In this document: in pieces, positions 41,152-55,100 of the stretch | Position numbering within the stretch: position 1 is the stretch's first letter | Layout: every line of letters begins with the position of its first letter | Origin: Dryas octopetala | Lineage: Eukaryota > Streptophyta > Magnoliopsida > Rosales > Rosaceae | Assembly (NCBI GenBank): GCA_963921425.1 | Contig: OY992840.1 | Coordinates: 15,540,621 to 15,604,620, forward strand | Length of the DNA stretch: 64,000 nt | Direction: 5' to 3' | The notes under the pieces: generated by a model | Databases searched by the model: none | The model's input: the letters and a program-made list of their open reading frames with translations, nothing else | What the model was told of the DNA's origin: nothing | Made by a program: the position numbers and the translations under genes

Positions 41152-42507
41152 CGTGCTCGGAGTTTGGTCTTCCCTTTCCCGCTATTTTCCCTCATGTTTT
41201 CTGAGCTTCCAAACAGAGGATTATGTTATGGTTGTTAGGCCAACGGAGATCGGAAAATTGACTTGCAGTTGAAGCAGAGCCGCAGAGGTTGCTGCTGTTC
41301 TGTTCTTGCAATTCTTCCTTTTTCTTCTTTTGGGTCGGCCCACACTCAATTACTATGAGTAGGCCCAGACTCGAGTATCAGACCAAGTGGACTGGAGTCC
41401 AAACCAATCTGTAGTTGTCCAATAATTTAGAAAAATTTGAAAAAATCAACAATTTTTTTGGTCTTATTTTAGACTTTTTAGTTGTTTTTAGAGTTTTATA
41501 AAGGCTCAATTACAAAATACACTTATTAACTTTAAAGGGTATTTCAGATTGATTCATGAACAAAAAAATATTTCAGATTGGTCCACTAACTAATAGAAAA
41601 CTATAAAATAGCACATCCGTTATGAATTTCGTCAACAAAAATAGTTAAATGTTACTTTGGACAATGAAAATGTGAATTTTTTGAATCATGTGGACACCAA
41701 ATTTGCTCCATTTGGATTAATAATGTCACATTGATTAAAAAATTCAAAAAAACTAAAAAAACTTTTTAACCTGTAAAAAAAATATATTAAATATGACATC
41801 ATTAATCATTAATCCATGTGATTTAAATTTGGTATCCACATCATTCAAAAAATTCATGTCAGCACTGTCTACATTAGTATTTAATGTCCTTATTGACGGA
41901 ATTTGTAACGAATGTACTATTTTGTAACTTTCTATTAGTTCGTGTCCTAATCTGAAACATTTTTTTGTTCATGAACTGATCTGAAATATCCCCTATAATT
42001 AGTGAGTGTATTTGTAATTAAGCTTTTTAAAAATATAATTATCTAGCATTTATTAGAGTTTCCCTATTTTCTCGAGTAATGCTTAAATTCTCTTCAACTA
42101 ACACTCGAAGATAGTTTAAGCACTATTCAAAGGTTAGATTTCTAAAACACTTAAAAAAATATTAAAATTCTTTAATGAAATTGAAAAAAAAAGACTCATT
42201 TAAAATTTTCTAATAATTTAACATGTCATATTAATTTAAACTATGATAGATAATTTTAAGTATTATTTTGTCGGAGTAAGTTTTGATTTTAAAACTTAGA
42301 GACAATAATTATAAAAAGAAATATTCACATCAAAAGCCACTTTAATTACAAATTGATATTGCCATAAATTCTTACTACAATATTATATTCGCATTTTACT
42401 GGTAACAAATCAATATTCAACCATTTAAAAAAAAAAGGAATCACATTTCATTGGGTCAAGCTCAAATGTTTACAACATGGATTAACAACAAATCTTTCCT
42501 TTTACAC
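41152..42507. other. Intergenic, FLOE-like to raffinose synthase
   Basis: The left 200 bp is the FLOE-like leader and promoter, with GGCCCA words near 41340. The middle is a foldback element (41499-42028). The right part is AT-rich raffinose synthase 3' region. No gene is seen. Confidence 0.5.
41499..42028. mobile_element. Foldback MITE, GGCTTAATT-end family
   Basis: Arms of about 140 bp face each other around an AT-rich centre. The left arm has GGCTCAATTACAAAATACAC, TTCATGAACAAAAAAATATT and AACTAATAGAAA. The right arm, reverse-complemented, has GCTTAATTACAAATACACTC, TTCATGAACAAAAAAATGTT and AACTAATAGAAA. Both carry a TTTCGTCAA- or TTCCGTCAA-type word at the inner end. There is no coding content. 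Confidence 0.8.
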
Positions 42508-45500
42508 TCAAAACAAGTACTCAACCACAGTTGATCTTGAAGAACCAGGCCAGGGCACTTGGACTGTGACCATCTTATCAACATAATCAAGCTTCACAAC
42601 CTCTCCATCTATCTTACACTCACTTGGCTTTTCTGAAGCAAACACTCTCATTTCTCCACTACCCCTCACTCCAATTCTCACCAAATTTTCACCAGCATCC
42701 TCAAATTCTAGTGATTGAATTGCACCACCAGTGTTGAGCATGTTCACCAATCCAATTGGAGCAAATTGGATCAACTTCTTTGGCAAGACACTCACTGGAG
42801 AAACAGTGAGGAGCTCATAATTAAAAGGCTCAAGTGAGATCTCCACATTCTCTGATGGCTTCAAGAGCTTCAGCTTCTTTTCATGGAACATGTACACAGC
42901 AAATATCTTCATTCCTTTGATTGAAATTGGGCTCTTCCCATTGCTCCATTCCACATCTTTAGGGCTTGCCAAGCAGGTCACTGGCTTTGAGAACTCAGAG
43001 GTACTTTTGTTACGCCTGGATTGGGGGCACCACCCTCCTCCTTGGCAATTGAATAGCCCTAAGACTCCTGTGTACTGGTACATGCAGAAAAACACCAAAT
43101 TAGCCCAATAGCTAAAAAGGGTATCTTAATTTTACTCTTACCTCATAATTTATGCATTTTGAAAAGAGAAAATTAAACTAGCGTTAGTCGTTGATGAGTC
43201 TGAACTTACATCCTATTATGAAATATCATGCGTGTACGACTAATGCTAGCGTTTTCCTTTTAATGAACATTTTAATTACTATCTTACTTTGTTGAGGTTC
43301 CAAATCTTGAGCATTGTTTTGCCATCATGCAAAGGGTCTTCAAATAGGGAATCCCTAGTGGGAAGTGCATAGTGTTGGCATCGTAATATGGACCCATCTG
43401 GCAACGCAAGGGTCTTAAGAAGCTTGAAGTTGTGCTTGCCAACAGAGTCACTGATGTAGATTGGTCCTCCAGATATAGCTCTTGAAGCAGCATGGAATTC
43501 AGCACAAGGGTGTGTGGATTGGAACATGTCCCAATCTGGGTGTATGAAGTTGCCCATCCACAAGCTGTTGTAGGCACAGTGCACCATGTGACACCCTTGT
43601 AGCCAGTATGTCCCATTTGGATCCCCGGATGGGTCTGTGCACCAAAAATCATCTCCTATACGAATGTGTGAACGTCAAGAAATTAAAATTAGCCCCTGCC
43701 TCTCATTTTTCGATCTTTTGTTTTTAATAGAGAAATTAAATATAAGATTTAAATTTTTTGTTAATCTTTCCGATGCTGTTTTGTGTTTATAATTAAAATG
43801 ACCCAAAACCCTTAGTAAAACTGCGTGATTTTAAATATAAACACAAGATCAACACCAATCAGATTAACATTAGATCACTTTCCTTAAAAAGACATGTATA
43901 TATGTGCTACATACCAACACGTCCAAGTGAAATGGCCTCTGTTCCAAGGAACATGAAGTCATTGCAGTGCTCCATGCTAGCAATCACTCCACTGCCTTTG
44001 AAATGTTTCCTAACAGAAGCAGTGAGTGCCTTGTAATAAGCTTTGGCCAGCTCAATCCGACCACCAAATTCCTCGGATAGCATCTCAAGCAACTGAACCA
44101 TGACATAAATTAAAACTTCAAGTAGAAATCTCACAGTTATTCCCCAATAGACCAGAGTCCAAAGGGTTGATTTAACACTAATTCAGAAAATAAATCATTA
44201 AATATCATGCACTCCTAATAAAATTATATATTTATTTCTAGAATGAAAAACAATTCAATACAAAACAAAACAAAAAAGAAAGCTATCTAATTTACATGTC
44301 AAATAAACTCAACTTTAACCTTCCAATTTCTCATTGGATCCGCACCATTTTGTTTTGTAGTTTTAGTACGTACAAATGAGAATATTTTATGGCAAGAAAG
44401 TCTATATTTAATCTAAAACTTCTTACATTAAACTCATATTAAGTACATAAATTTATTTAAATGTTTGGTGCTAAATTAACAAAAAAGAATATGTTATGCT
44501 ATTAAAGAAAAGTGAACTGGTTAATGGTTATAAAAAAAAAAACAATATTTTGTGAATGTGCTCTTTAATGAGGTGCACGTGACGTATTAGTATGCCGTTA
44601 AAACATTTGGTGACGTATTTGTTTTTAAAGCAAAAGCCAGAGACTTTGGAGAACTTACGTGTATGACGTCAACCTTGACACCGTCAACCCCCACCGCTTG
44701 AAGATGCGAGTGAAGCCCCTCGTACATCTTGTGGGCCAGCTCCGGCGGAACCAACCCCACGCCATTATTGACGATCTTATCCACCGCCAGATCCTCCATC
44801 GTCATCTGCAAACCCTGCGACAACTTAGGCCCAATCACGCTACACTTGGGCAGGCCCGGAGTATTGGGCCTGAGCCCACCCCAATAACCACAAAGCGCAT
44901 GCCAAACATACACATGCTCTACGCTCCCGAACTCCTCTTTGAGGTCCCTAATAAAGGCACCCATGCCCTTATCAGGGACGCTACTACCCCTCCCTCTATA
45001 GTCCCTAAATTTGTAATTCTCTTCAAAATTTATGAGCCTGCATGGCATTTGCTCGCCAGCGGCCGTACGGGCCATGCTATGTGGGTCAGTAATTGGGTCA
45101 TCATCGTGGCAAATGGATTGCCAGCCATCATCGATTAGGACCAGTCCTGGAGGGCACCCACCCTCCACTAGGCCCTTCACACCCTCCCAAACCCCATGAG
45201 GGTGCACCATAAGATAGAATGCATCCCATGTACACCAACCAAACTTGTCCACTATACCTGGTGGGTTTTTCTCCTCGAGCAGCTTGAAGGTCCCTAAGTG
45301 GAGCCTCACCACCTTCATGGCCTCCTTGACTAGACGGTACGGATCGTCACCCACGTGCATGTACAAGCAGCTCCTGAAGCTCGACCCGTGGACACGCGTG
45401 GACCCGCTCTCCACGCACATGTCCACGTAGTCATTGTTACGAGGGCCTGGTTGCATACACGCCCTGAACGAACCTTCTAGAAGCGGAAGGAGGAGAACGA

Positions 45501-45894
45501 AAGGGCGGCCGGAGTCGTCGTTTTTGTCGAGGATCATCATCTGGGTCTCGTGCTGCACGTCGTTTCCGGTGGTGCCGGTCCAGTGGGTGGTCCACCAGAC
45601 CTTGAACCGGAAGATGCTCATGAACCGGATGCCGGTGAGCTTGCCGAGGGGGACCACGTGGCGAGATTTGGGGGCGTCGGAGTCGAAGCCCACGAAGCAG
45701 CCCACAGTGTTTTGGGCCTTTTCTGAGGAGATGAAAGGGGATGGGGTGGCTATGATGTTTGGGGGGACTTGGGTGAGGATTGGGTGGCCATTCGCAAGAA
45801 ATTGGGCTCCTTCAAGAATGATTGAGAGTGGGGAGTTGACATCGACAAGGCCCATTACGTCTAGGGCAGCATTCTTACTTAAGCTTGGAGCCAT
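42508..45894 (-). CDS. RFS5: Raffinose synthase (galactinol-sucrose galactosyltransferase)
   Basis: Four exons join in frame on the minus strand to 782 residues: 45894-44659, 44092-43915, 43655-43288 and 43074-42508. The enzyme moves galactose from galactinol to sucrose, making raffinose in the cytosol during seed maturation and in cold or drought. It is a GH36 clan enzyme. KVDVIH (residues 407-412) carries the probable nucleophile Asp409, and RVGDDFW (from 470) carries acid/base candidates. Other family marks are DKFGWCTWDAFY, LIDDGWQSI, ASMEHCNDFMFLG and GCHMVHCAYNSLWMGNF. The roughly 80-residue insertion that marks stachyose synthase is missing, so raffinose synthase is the better call; the 782-residue length equals that of Arabidopsis RS5. 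Exon 1 has higher GC than its surroundings. Intron 3 holds a small imperfect hairpin (43178-43249). Confidence 0.93.
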
Positions 45895-48163
45895 GGTTAA
45901 GCTTAGGGAGATAATTAAGAGAGAGAGTGTGGTTGGTGTGCTGATGATTAAGGGAGGGAGTAGGGAGGGGTTTATATAGAGATTTGTAAAGGGGTAGTGT
46001 CGTGTGGAATCTAGAATGCCAAGTGTGGAGAAAGTGTGATTTGCTCAAGATGTACAAGTTGCATACTTTATTTGCATGGAGTGAAATTTTGCTTTAATTT
46101 AGAGATGATGGGACAACACCAGTGTCTAGTGAAAGTGACAAATATTTGTACACGTATTAAGGTCATGAAATTTCAGCTTGGTCTAGTTTTTACCCTTTTT
46201 TATTTTATTTATTTACATTACAAAATGGCTCAATTAGCTAGTCTCTTTTTGTTACAAGGTTTTAATTTTCTTGTCAGCTGATTTAAGACAGATTCGCAGT
46301 GTAAGCTAGCACCTTCATGTATTTCGCGAGACTGATGGACTTGCTTGTATTGGTCGTTTTTTAGCCTTGGCCTAACTGTTCAAAGGTCGTTTTGTGAATA
46401 GTTAGTAAAGTTTCGAGTTAGGCCTTTGCCCTCCACATATATATTCTACGAAAATTAGCCATATGTGTATATATATATATATATGCTTGAAATAATCCCA
46501 CTGCTGCAATGACGACATACATAGTATCCAAGCAATTGGTCATAGTCATAGATGCTTTTGTATTGTGATGTGAAACAAAGTGAGTACGTGTTGGGAATTT
46601 GGGATCTAACCAATTACCAAGATATGCTTTGTGATGTGAAAGTGAAACAACTTGTAAGGGCAGGAATCATGGCTGTTTGTGCCTTGATTATCAAGTTTCT
46701 TCTTAATTAATTTGATAAAGTACAAGTTACAAGTTATAAACTTATAACTATGCCAATGAATTCCGAGTTGCCAAAGAAAAAAAGTTATAACAATGAAAGA
46801 GAAGTAGTGAATTACTTAATTATTGCATTGATAAAAAAAAAAAAAAAAAAAAAAAAGATGATCAATGGGAACCATTTGCTGTTAAAGTGGCTAGGCTTTA
46901 AACTTTAAAGTAAATTCATGCATGGGTCCACAATTGATGTAATTTGGATTGCTGAATCATCTTTTTCTTTTTGGCCACTGCTAAATCATATTTTATTTAT
47001 TCCTCTTATTGTTGTAATTCTGCTTTATTCGAATTTTCTGGGTCTTTCAATGACTTTTCTAGATGTTTCTCCGAACCCGATTCCTCCAAAAGCTTCATAG
47101 ACTCTTCTTAATTTCCAATGGTTTCCTCTTCACTTTTTCTTAAACTGCTTATATATGTGGCATATAATTAAAGCATGGATTTTTCTTCATGGACATGTAC
47201 TAATATATTAAATCCACAAGAAAGAAAAAGAAAACCCTCATATATTGGTCCCCCCTACATAAACTCAGAATAATTCATTTGCAACAATGATGTTAAAAAT
47301 AAAAAAACATTAGAGAAGCTAGGAGAAAATGAAAAGGTATGCATGCATGTAATTATGGTTGCGTTGACCTGACATGAAACATCGATCAATATCTTGTGGC
47401 TACTAGAAAATTCCATAGAGTAAGTACTTTATGGAAATTAATACATGAAATGCATGCAGAAGTACCGTAAACAAAGCAACAGACAAGCGTGACGTCCATA
47501 TGTTAGATGCAGATCATGTGGACCTGAATGGAAATTAAATATTGTGCATGACGTAATTAAGCATGCATTAATTGTCACTTTGAGAGAGAGAGAGCGAGAG
47601 GTGTTGGCAAAATAATGCTCCAAAGTTCTGAACGGGTTCATGTTGAACACTTGTGAGTGAAGTGATGCCACTGGCGGACACCTCGTCAACCTCTGTTCCA
47701 CCCCCACATATAAATGCCACGTACTCTAACTGCTACGCCTTTGCCACGTCAAGGCTTCATGGGCCCCACTGGGCCCACGGCCCAGAACGGTACTACCAAC
47801 GACAACTCCAACCCCGTTTCGGTGCTTCACGGTCACAAAGTACATGGCGTTGGCTGTATAGTAAACCCAAGGTTTGATGAAGTCTTGCAAGTCCAATTGG
47901 GCCCTGTTCAAACGGGCTTAAGGCTTGCCTAGTTTCAGTAAAAATGGGCCCATACAAGCCCAAACTAAGCCCAAATCAATTTCTCGTTACGCAGGCGTTC
48001 CCTGAATGCTGTTCGCGCGGACCGTCGTGGAAGTGTTGGCAAAGCAGCAAAGGAAATTCCCAATTTGCCCACTAGGCTGTCCGTCTCTATGGGTCTCTCT
48101 GCTTCGTTGTGATCACAAACATGCACATAGAGATTAGAGAGCGAAGGTTTGGAGGCAGAGCAA
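45895..48163. other. Divergent intergenic region; no gene seen
   Basis: Raffinose synthase is transcribed leftward and the OCRE/G-patch gene rightward from this 2.3-kb region. It holds AT-rich DNA, a poly-A run at 46830-46855 and, from about 47690 to 47960, a less AT-rich block with several GGCCCA/TGGGCC words that probably belongs to the promoter of the right-hand gene. No separate gene is supported. Confidence 0.5.
45971..45978 (-). promoter_or_regulatory. TATA box of raffinose synthase
   Basis: TATATAAA on the minus strand lies about 77 bp upstream of the start codon at 45894, which leaves a leader of about 45 bases. Confidence 0.6.
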
Positions 48164-51100
48164 ATGGAGACTCCCACTTCCACAGAACCCGATTCCCAAA
48201 ACACCCAAAACTCGTTTGTTTGGGACGAGAGCTCTCAGCTGTATTTCCATGCCGGTAGTGGATTTTACCACGACCCAAATGCTGGTTGGTACTATAGCAC
48301 CCATGATGGTCTCTATTACAAGTTCGAAGATGGGAATTACGTGCTTCTGCCCTCTCACCAGGTACCTCTTCAGTCTGTCACTCTTGACTTTGAGTTGATT
48401 AAAATTGTTGTCTTTGTTGTTGTCGTTGTTTTGGAATTTATGATTCTTCGTTCTTTCTCTGTTTCGTTTTAGGTGGAGTGATATCTTCATATCTAGTTTG
48501 GTTGGGTAAATTCTTTTCAGGCTGATGATTCAGAAACACATGACACCCAAGTGACTGTTTCTGAGGATCCCATTCAAGAAGAGCCATTTGCGCCTGTTTC
48601 TGACGAACCCATTGTAGTTTCAGGTGTGGCATTGCAATTCCTATTGCTTGTGTATATATGTATATGTATATGGGGTGCACTTACATTACAAATGTTGTGC
48701 CCATTATCTTCATTTTATAGATGGAAACTACAAGTTAATTTTACTACTGTTGGATCATTGATATTCTATAATATTAGAAATGTAATGTTGCCCTTAGTTC
48801 AAAGCAGTGAACTACTTTTTCATTTTTTATTTTTTATGAATAGGCATCACAGAGTGCAGTAGCAGTGATATGGCTGAAAACCCCCCTCCTCCCTCAGAAT
48901 GGTATTCTGCTACCCACATTGCTTGTTCTTATCAATTTAATTGCTTGGTTGAATGTTTTCCTAATTCGGGTTATTTGCTTCTTTCTAGGTTGGAAGATAT
49001 GCTTATTGATCTTTATTTGTCTGGTTATTCCAACTTAGAAGCCAGTGCTGCTGATGATACGACAGTCTTTCCCGAAACAGATGTTGAGTTGGGAGCCAAT
49101 GGTTTGTCCTGAATCCTCCTTTCCATTTTTTAAATAAAAGACTACTATGGTTGGAGTAAGATTTAAATGGGGTTTTTTCGGTGGAGCTGCAGGGGAAAAG
49201 GATAGTCATGAGCTCCATGAAGGTGAATTGATTGCAGAAGAGCATCATGATGTAACTGAATCGAGTGAAAATGTCGCTGATGAAGGTATTGCCGCTATGT
49301 TGCTGCTAATTATTGATTACTTGATATCCACCTTCGTTTTTATATGCAGCACTGGTGACTGGGTTTGTTTCTGTCTATATTTATTGCCTTTTTATCCAAA
49401 GATAACACCTGTTGCATGTACATTTCAAATTATATTCATAAACTGTTCATTGAAGCCATTAACCAGATGAATGGGAAGAAACCAGTCCTTTCTTGTTCTC
49501 CTTTAGGCAGATATTCTGTAAGATTTTTGGTCTGTCTGCCATATAAATATATGTAATTGATAATCATGGCCCTCCAGTTTCGGAGATATTGAAACAGAAG
49601 CATATTTGGTACAGGTGTTTCACAGGAAGAAGAGAATTGGCGAGCCCAGTATGGTCAAGTCATTCAATCTGCTGAAGTGCCAATACCGGAGTTTCCAGTA
49701 ATAAATTTATGGGACTGGGCAATGATCAAAAAGCCCAGAAAGGATGGAAAAGGTGAGGTAACGAGGCTTGTTGGGAGATTAGTGAAACGATCTGCTAAGG
49801 TCCATCCTTCTATGCCTTCTGGTGGTGGTCTTCTAAAAACTGCTCCAATATGTGAAGTACATCTTGATCTGGTACGCGTTAGAACAGGTTTGCATTTGCC
49901 TCTACCATTTGGCAACATAAAGAAAGGATTATTTTTAATATTAAATCCTTAAACACATAAGGTCTGCTTGTGTTTTGTGTTCTCTGTGCAAACATGTGTT
50001 TTCAGTTAACAATTGTATAATTTGATGATTACCTGCAACAACCTCTGTGATTCTTTCAGGACAAGTCTATAAGTTGCAGAGTCCCAGTACGCAATACTTA
50101 GCTTCCTTGTCAACTTATGATTCTTCCAACCCAACCAAAGATTGGGGCTTCCCTGAATTATCAATCAATAAACAAATTCTACCGCTCTCAAAATCCAGTG
50201 TAAACAGTGAATCAAAAACTGCAGATGGAGTGGCAGTCAGCAAAGATTCATCTTTGTTGCCAGACCTGACATATGAAAAGGTAACTTGGGCATGCTCAAT
50301 GGCTGAAAATGTACCTTTCTTGTTAGACCCCTACCCGAATATGTCAAACAAATTTAAAATTTGGGCTGAGTGGCATGTTCTATAATCTGTTTATACTCTT
50401 CCAGATTCACATGTACCAGTTACAGTTTATTTAGATTTATACATTGCAAGATGTGGAATATATGCATTTCTATTACAATTTGCACGTTTCCTCATTATTT
50501 GTCTCCTGTCAAATTGTCAGCATGAAAGCTATGCATATAGGGATAGAGCTGCTGATAGAAGAGCCTTGCATGGTGGTTTTGGTGTGGGTCCTGGACAAAA
50601 GAATTCACTAGTTGGTGATAGTGATCTGTCATCATCTGTATCTAGCTCCACAGAGGAAGCTGCAGCAGAGGCCTTGAACTTGTCATTTGGAGTTGGTAGT
50701 TATGCCAGAAAAATTTTAGAAAGCATGGGCTGGAAGGAGGTATTTTTGTTAATAGTATTCTGAAGTTGTCCAGTTAATTGTGAATAGAAGTAAACTGAAA
50801 TAGAAGATCTCTATTCCTGTTCTAAAATTATATCAGTCAAAGCATCTCCTGGCTCAATCCAAATTGATGTCTTATTCAATGAAAGCCTTGTCTAGACTTT
50901 GTAAATCTTCATAATATGCATTAAAGCATGGTTTATTATCAATCATTGGGGTATGGAAAGGCTTGACGAGCAAGCTAGTTAGTCTTTATGAAAAAAGAAA
51001 AGGAAAAAGCATACAGCTATTTTGTGATCATATTCCCCTTTACTCTAGCCATTGCCATTTTGGAGCCTTGGTAAAACTAACCCTTTTGTTCCTCCTATTT

Positions 51101-51220
51101 GTGCCCATGCAGGGGGAGACACTTGGCAAAACTACAAAGGGATTGGTTGAACCCATTCAAGCACAAGGCAACATTGGTAGTGCTGGATTAGGGTGGCCTC
51201 AGGGAAGATTAAAGCATTGA
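48164..51220 (+). CDS. OCRE and G-patch domain protein, AGGF1-like
   Basis: Nine exons join in frame to 461 residues: 48164-48361, 48521-48623, 48844-48901, 48989-49101, 49193-49285, 49615-49887, 50060-50280, 50521-50739 and 51113-51220. Near the N-terminus is an OCRE domain of aromatic repeats (FVWDESSQLYFHAGSGFY, then GWYYSTHDGLYYKFEDGNYV). An acidic linker follows. A middle domain (about 210-310, with VPIPEFPVINLWDW) occupies the place of the FHA domain in animal AGGF1 but lacks an obvious FHA signature. The C-terminus has AYRDRAADRRALHGGFGVG and a G-patch (SYARKILESMGWKEGETLGK to GSAGLGW). G-patch proteins activate DEAH helicases and OCRE occurs in splicing factors, so a nuclear RNA-processing role is likely but inferred. 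The start is fixed by the family N-terminus; there is no upstream in-frame ATG nearby. The small exons 3-5 are the least certain. Confidence 0.85.
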
Positions 51221-52196
51221 TGAGATGACTGGGCACATCCAACACATGCACTAACCGGCATTGTCAATGTAACTTATGCTGTTATGCATAGGCCTTTAAT
51301 GTGTCAATGTGCTAAACTTACGTAAGAGAGCTTCGATCTTGATCTACCAGTCTGGCGATTCAGGCTCTTCCCCTTCTTGACAGGTCCAAGTTTTTGCTAA
51401 TTTCCTCGGGGCCTGCCTCATGGAGATATCTTCAGTGAGATAATCACTTAACTTTCTTGGGCAGAGAATTTTTAGTTTTGAAGTTTGCCCATTGACAAAG
51501 AACTATGTTGTTCTCTCTTTCGACTTATGCAAAAAGATCCACACTTGGGCCAGTTTCACAGTTGTATAGTATGATATTATCCTCATGTAATTTGCAGTTT
51601 GCAATCCAAATTAGAAAATTTATTTAATTGGATAAAGTTGAATGCTTGCAGATTACTGCAACAAATAAAGATTGGTCTTTAATTGAGAAACAAGCAAAGA
51701 ATGGACAGCCAACTTTCACCTTACAAGAAATAGCCAGGAATTTAACTTAATATGCCAAAAAATGTTTCTCATTGACTAAAAGTCTAAAACTAACTGGAAC
51801 ATTACGCCTCACATTAATAGTAGATCCAGGTGAACGGGTTGAATAAGCTACCAACTTTTGATTCAAAGTAATCAAAGTAGTTTATGCCTGAATAAGCTAA
51901 TTAGAAGCCAAGCCTAGTGGGCTTGAATCTCTACCCTACAGCAGCTTGTAATTCGGCATAGAGTTAGCCCATTTCAGAGCTGCTCCACATGCAAATGAAG
52001 GGTGGGAGTGACCCCTCACCCTCTGAGTCTCTGACCAGGTGCAGTGCAGAAACACTCCCAAAAATAATGATGCAATTCCACTTGGCTACTCAGTTTCAAA
52101 ACTTATTTTCCCGAAAAAAGAATGTTCTCACCGAAAAATATAGTCAATGTTAAATGTACATACAAAGGGATTGTAAAAAATGATGATATCCTAATC
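51221..52196. other. Convergent 3' regions
   Basis: The OCRE/G-patch gene and FIP37 end toward each other here. This 976-bp gap holds their 3' UTRs and no gene. Confidence 0.6.
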
Positions 52197-55100
52197 CTAC
52201 AATGTCTTTTTTTCCTCTTGGCTGTTGGCTTCCTCAGGTACCGTCACTTCATCGCTAACTTTCCTACTATTAGAATCTGGATCCTCTTTCCCCTCCCCCG
52301 TTGAGCTCTTCTGCTCCAGCTCTTGCTTTAACCGTTGGATCTCACAATCTTTCTCTTCTAGCTGCTCTTGCATGATAAGCACCTGCAGTGGAAGATGCTT
52401 TAAATACTGCTTCTGATCAAGTAGCAAATTCATAAGATGTATCTCATAAGTTTCTCTTGATCACACATCATCAGTTCAGAGTATCTAAAACAAGTCACAG
52501 GTTGATAGGACTCTAAACATCTATCTGAAGTCAATAATATGGGAAGGGTGACCAACTATGGGATTAAATGTGACCCAGGTAAATGGTCTAATACAAATTA
52601 CATTATCAATATATTAGTCAAAAGAATTTCTTGAGAATCATATTGAAACACACACTCACAATAAAAAAACACATTGAACTGTACATCTTTAAAAACTATA
52701 ATGATGTAATGATCCCAGTAAACCAATAAATGACAAAGTAAAGGGAATCAAACCATTTCATTTGATCTTTCAACATCATTTGTGAGCCCCTCCATATGTT
52801 TGTGCAATCCTGTAAGCAGAAAAACAACAATTGAATCATTAAGACATCAACCAAACATGTTAACTAATATTCAGATGCATAATTGCAGATGAATTCAAAA
52901 GTTAATAAGAAAATCAGTATCTTGGAAAGAAGCAACAAAAGCAACTGATAGCCGATTAATTCTTTAAGGAACCTGTTACTATTAGTTTCATAGCTATAAC
53001 TTATATAATGACATATACAGTCGCACATTAAGAACTATAGTTCATAAAGATAGAATGCCAAATGAGAACTGACGAGGGCATTGGAAGTACCAGTTAGCAT
53101 ATACATTCTACTAATCTGAATGATAACTAAAATTTCAATTGAATTATCACTGACCTTCAAATTGACTTCTGAGTTCTGCATTTTGAGATTTCTGCAGAGC
53201 AAGTTTCAAAGATAATTCATGCATCTGCAGACCACCAATATCAGATCATATTAACCAGATGACCAGTGGATAGTATAGACAAAGGGATCACCTCCAAGAG
53301 AATAGGAGCGTATACATTTGTTAGAAAACATAATAAGGGAACCATTACTTTGTAAGCATGCACATATTAAGGCATCTAAAATATTTATTTCCCCCCCTGT
53401 TTAGTGTCAAAATCAGTAGTAAAGTTGTAACTTGTAAAGATGATTATTATTTGTTTAAACTCCCCTTGTATCCAGAAAATATTGAATTATTTAGTGATAT
53501 ACGTCCCCTCCCCAATTGTAAGATGAGGATAACATTAACATTAGGCACTGAATGCATATAATAACATCATATATATAGCAGATTCAACGTAGAACCTTTC
53601 CCTCAGAAGCTTCATTGCCGATCTCCTCATTTTCCTCTTGCAGGGTCCTACATTTAGCCATTAACTGCTTCCCCATCTTGCTTGTTGGAGTAAATTGGAC
53701 AGCAGCAATATTATCATTCAACTCCTTCACTTTTTTCTCCTTCTCCTCAACCAAATTCTAACATTATGGAACCACAAGAAAACAGAAAGAGAAGTTACCT
53801 ATAAATATTTTGAAAAAAAAAAAAACTTTCCTTCTAGTCTCACAATTGACTTCAAATTATTTTACACGACAAATTAAAGAGCATACATATTAATCCTCTT
53901 ATCTTGCCATTCAAGGTGCTTTCTTAATTTGTTTCCTTTATCAAGCTCTTTTGCTTTCTTCTCACATAAGGAGAGCCCTCCCTTTTAGTGTATTTCTCCT
54001 TCTTACCAAATAATTTCTTTATAAATACCCAAAAATTAAAGAGGACATTTGTAATTTAAAGAACAAATCTCAGGTGTTACACCCATATCACTTAGTGGAA
54101 ACTTCAATAGATTAAGAAAATAACACATAATGGGTGTGAAGAACTATCTCCAACTCTGATACATCCAACTTGATTAAAAGGGAACAGACATATAAATGTA
54201 TGCCATAAACTTTACCAAAATTTAGATAGAAGTCAGAAACTTAAGAGCAGAAACCTTTAAACGAGTAAACTCTTCATGAATTGCTGGATCAAGTAACAAT
54301 CTTCTTGCCTGTACAAATAATCAAGACAAAAAATTCAGGCCACAAGCAATTGAAATTTTATTGCAGATCTGAATTTCAAAAACTTGAGGTAGGAAATTGT
54401 GGAATCATAGAAAACTGAAGGACTATTAAACTACCTGCATTGATGGTGGCTTGAGTTGAGCTTTAAGATCCCGAACTGCAGACTGTATATAGATTCAGAA
54501 GTTTATTATGTGACATAATCCAAATAGTTGAAAAGCAAGCTGCATAAGACTTTCCCAGAATATAAAGAATCACAAATTGTCATATGATAAGGAGTAAGAT
54601 ATAAGGAGTATGCGAGTATCATATCAAGAGAAAATAATTAAACTGCAATTGCAACTTTATCATTTTTCATCATCACCCCCCCCCCCCCCCCTTCCTTCCA
54701 TCCAAAAATCCTTCCTCTTTCCTTTTTATAACTAAAAAATTTCTTCCTACTGGAAAAGTGAACATCTTATAATGCTCTTAAATCTCACATGAGGGATGTA
54801 TATAATATATCATGTATACACTGCATTTACAAGGAATAGACAAGCAAAAGATACTACCTTGAGCTCTGCTATCTCCTGCTCCCGTTTTGCAAATGTGACA
54901 ATGAATGCAGCTTCCTTTTTCTTTGCTTTCTCTAACTGATAATACGAACAATGCATGAACAAAAACTCATATTACTGACGACTTATGAAGAGAAACAATG
55001 AACACTAAACCTGTTCTTTCAATGACTCCTCGGAGTTTTTCAGGGTCTGCAGATAATTGATGACCAATTTAGGATCTACAAGGACAGGTTGAAATCACTT

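Noticed and set aside
45434-45979. A 181-codon open frame antisense to raffinose synthase exon 1
   Set aside because: It overlaps strongly conserved coding sequence on the other strand and shows no domain of its own.
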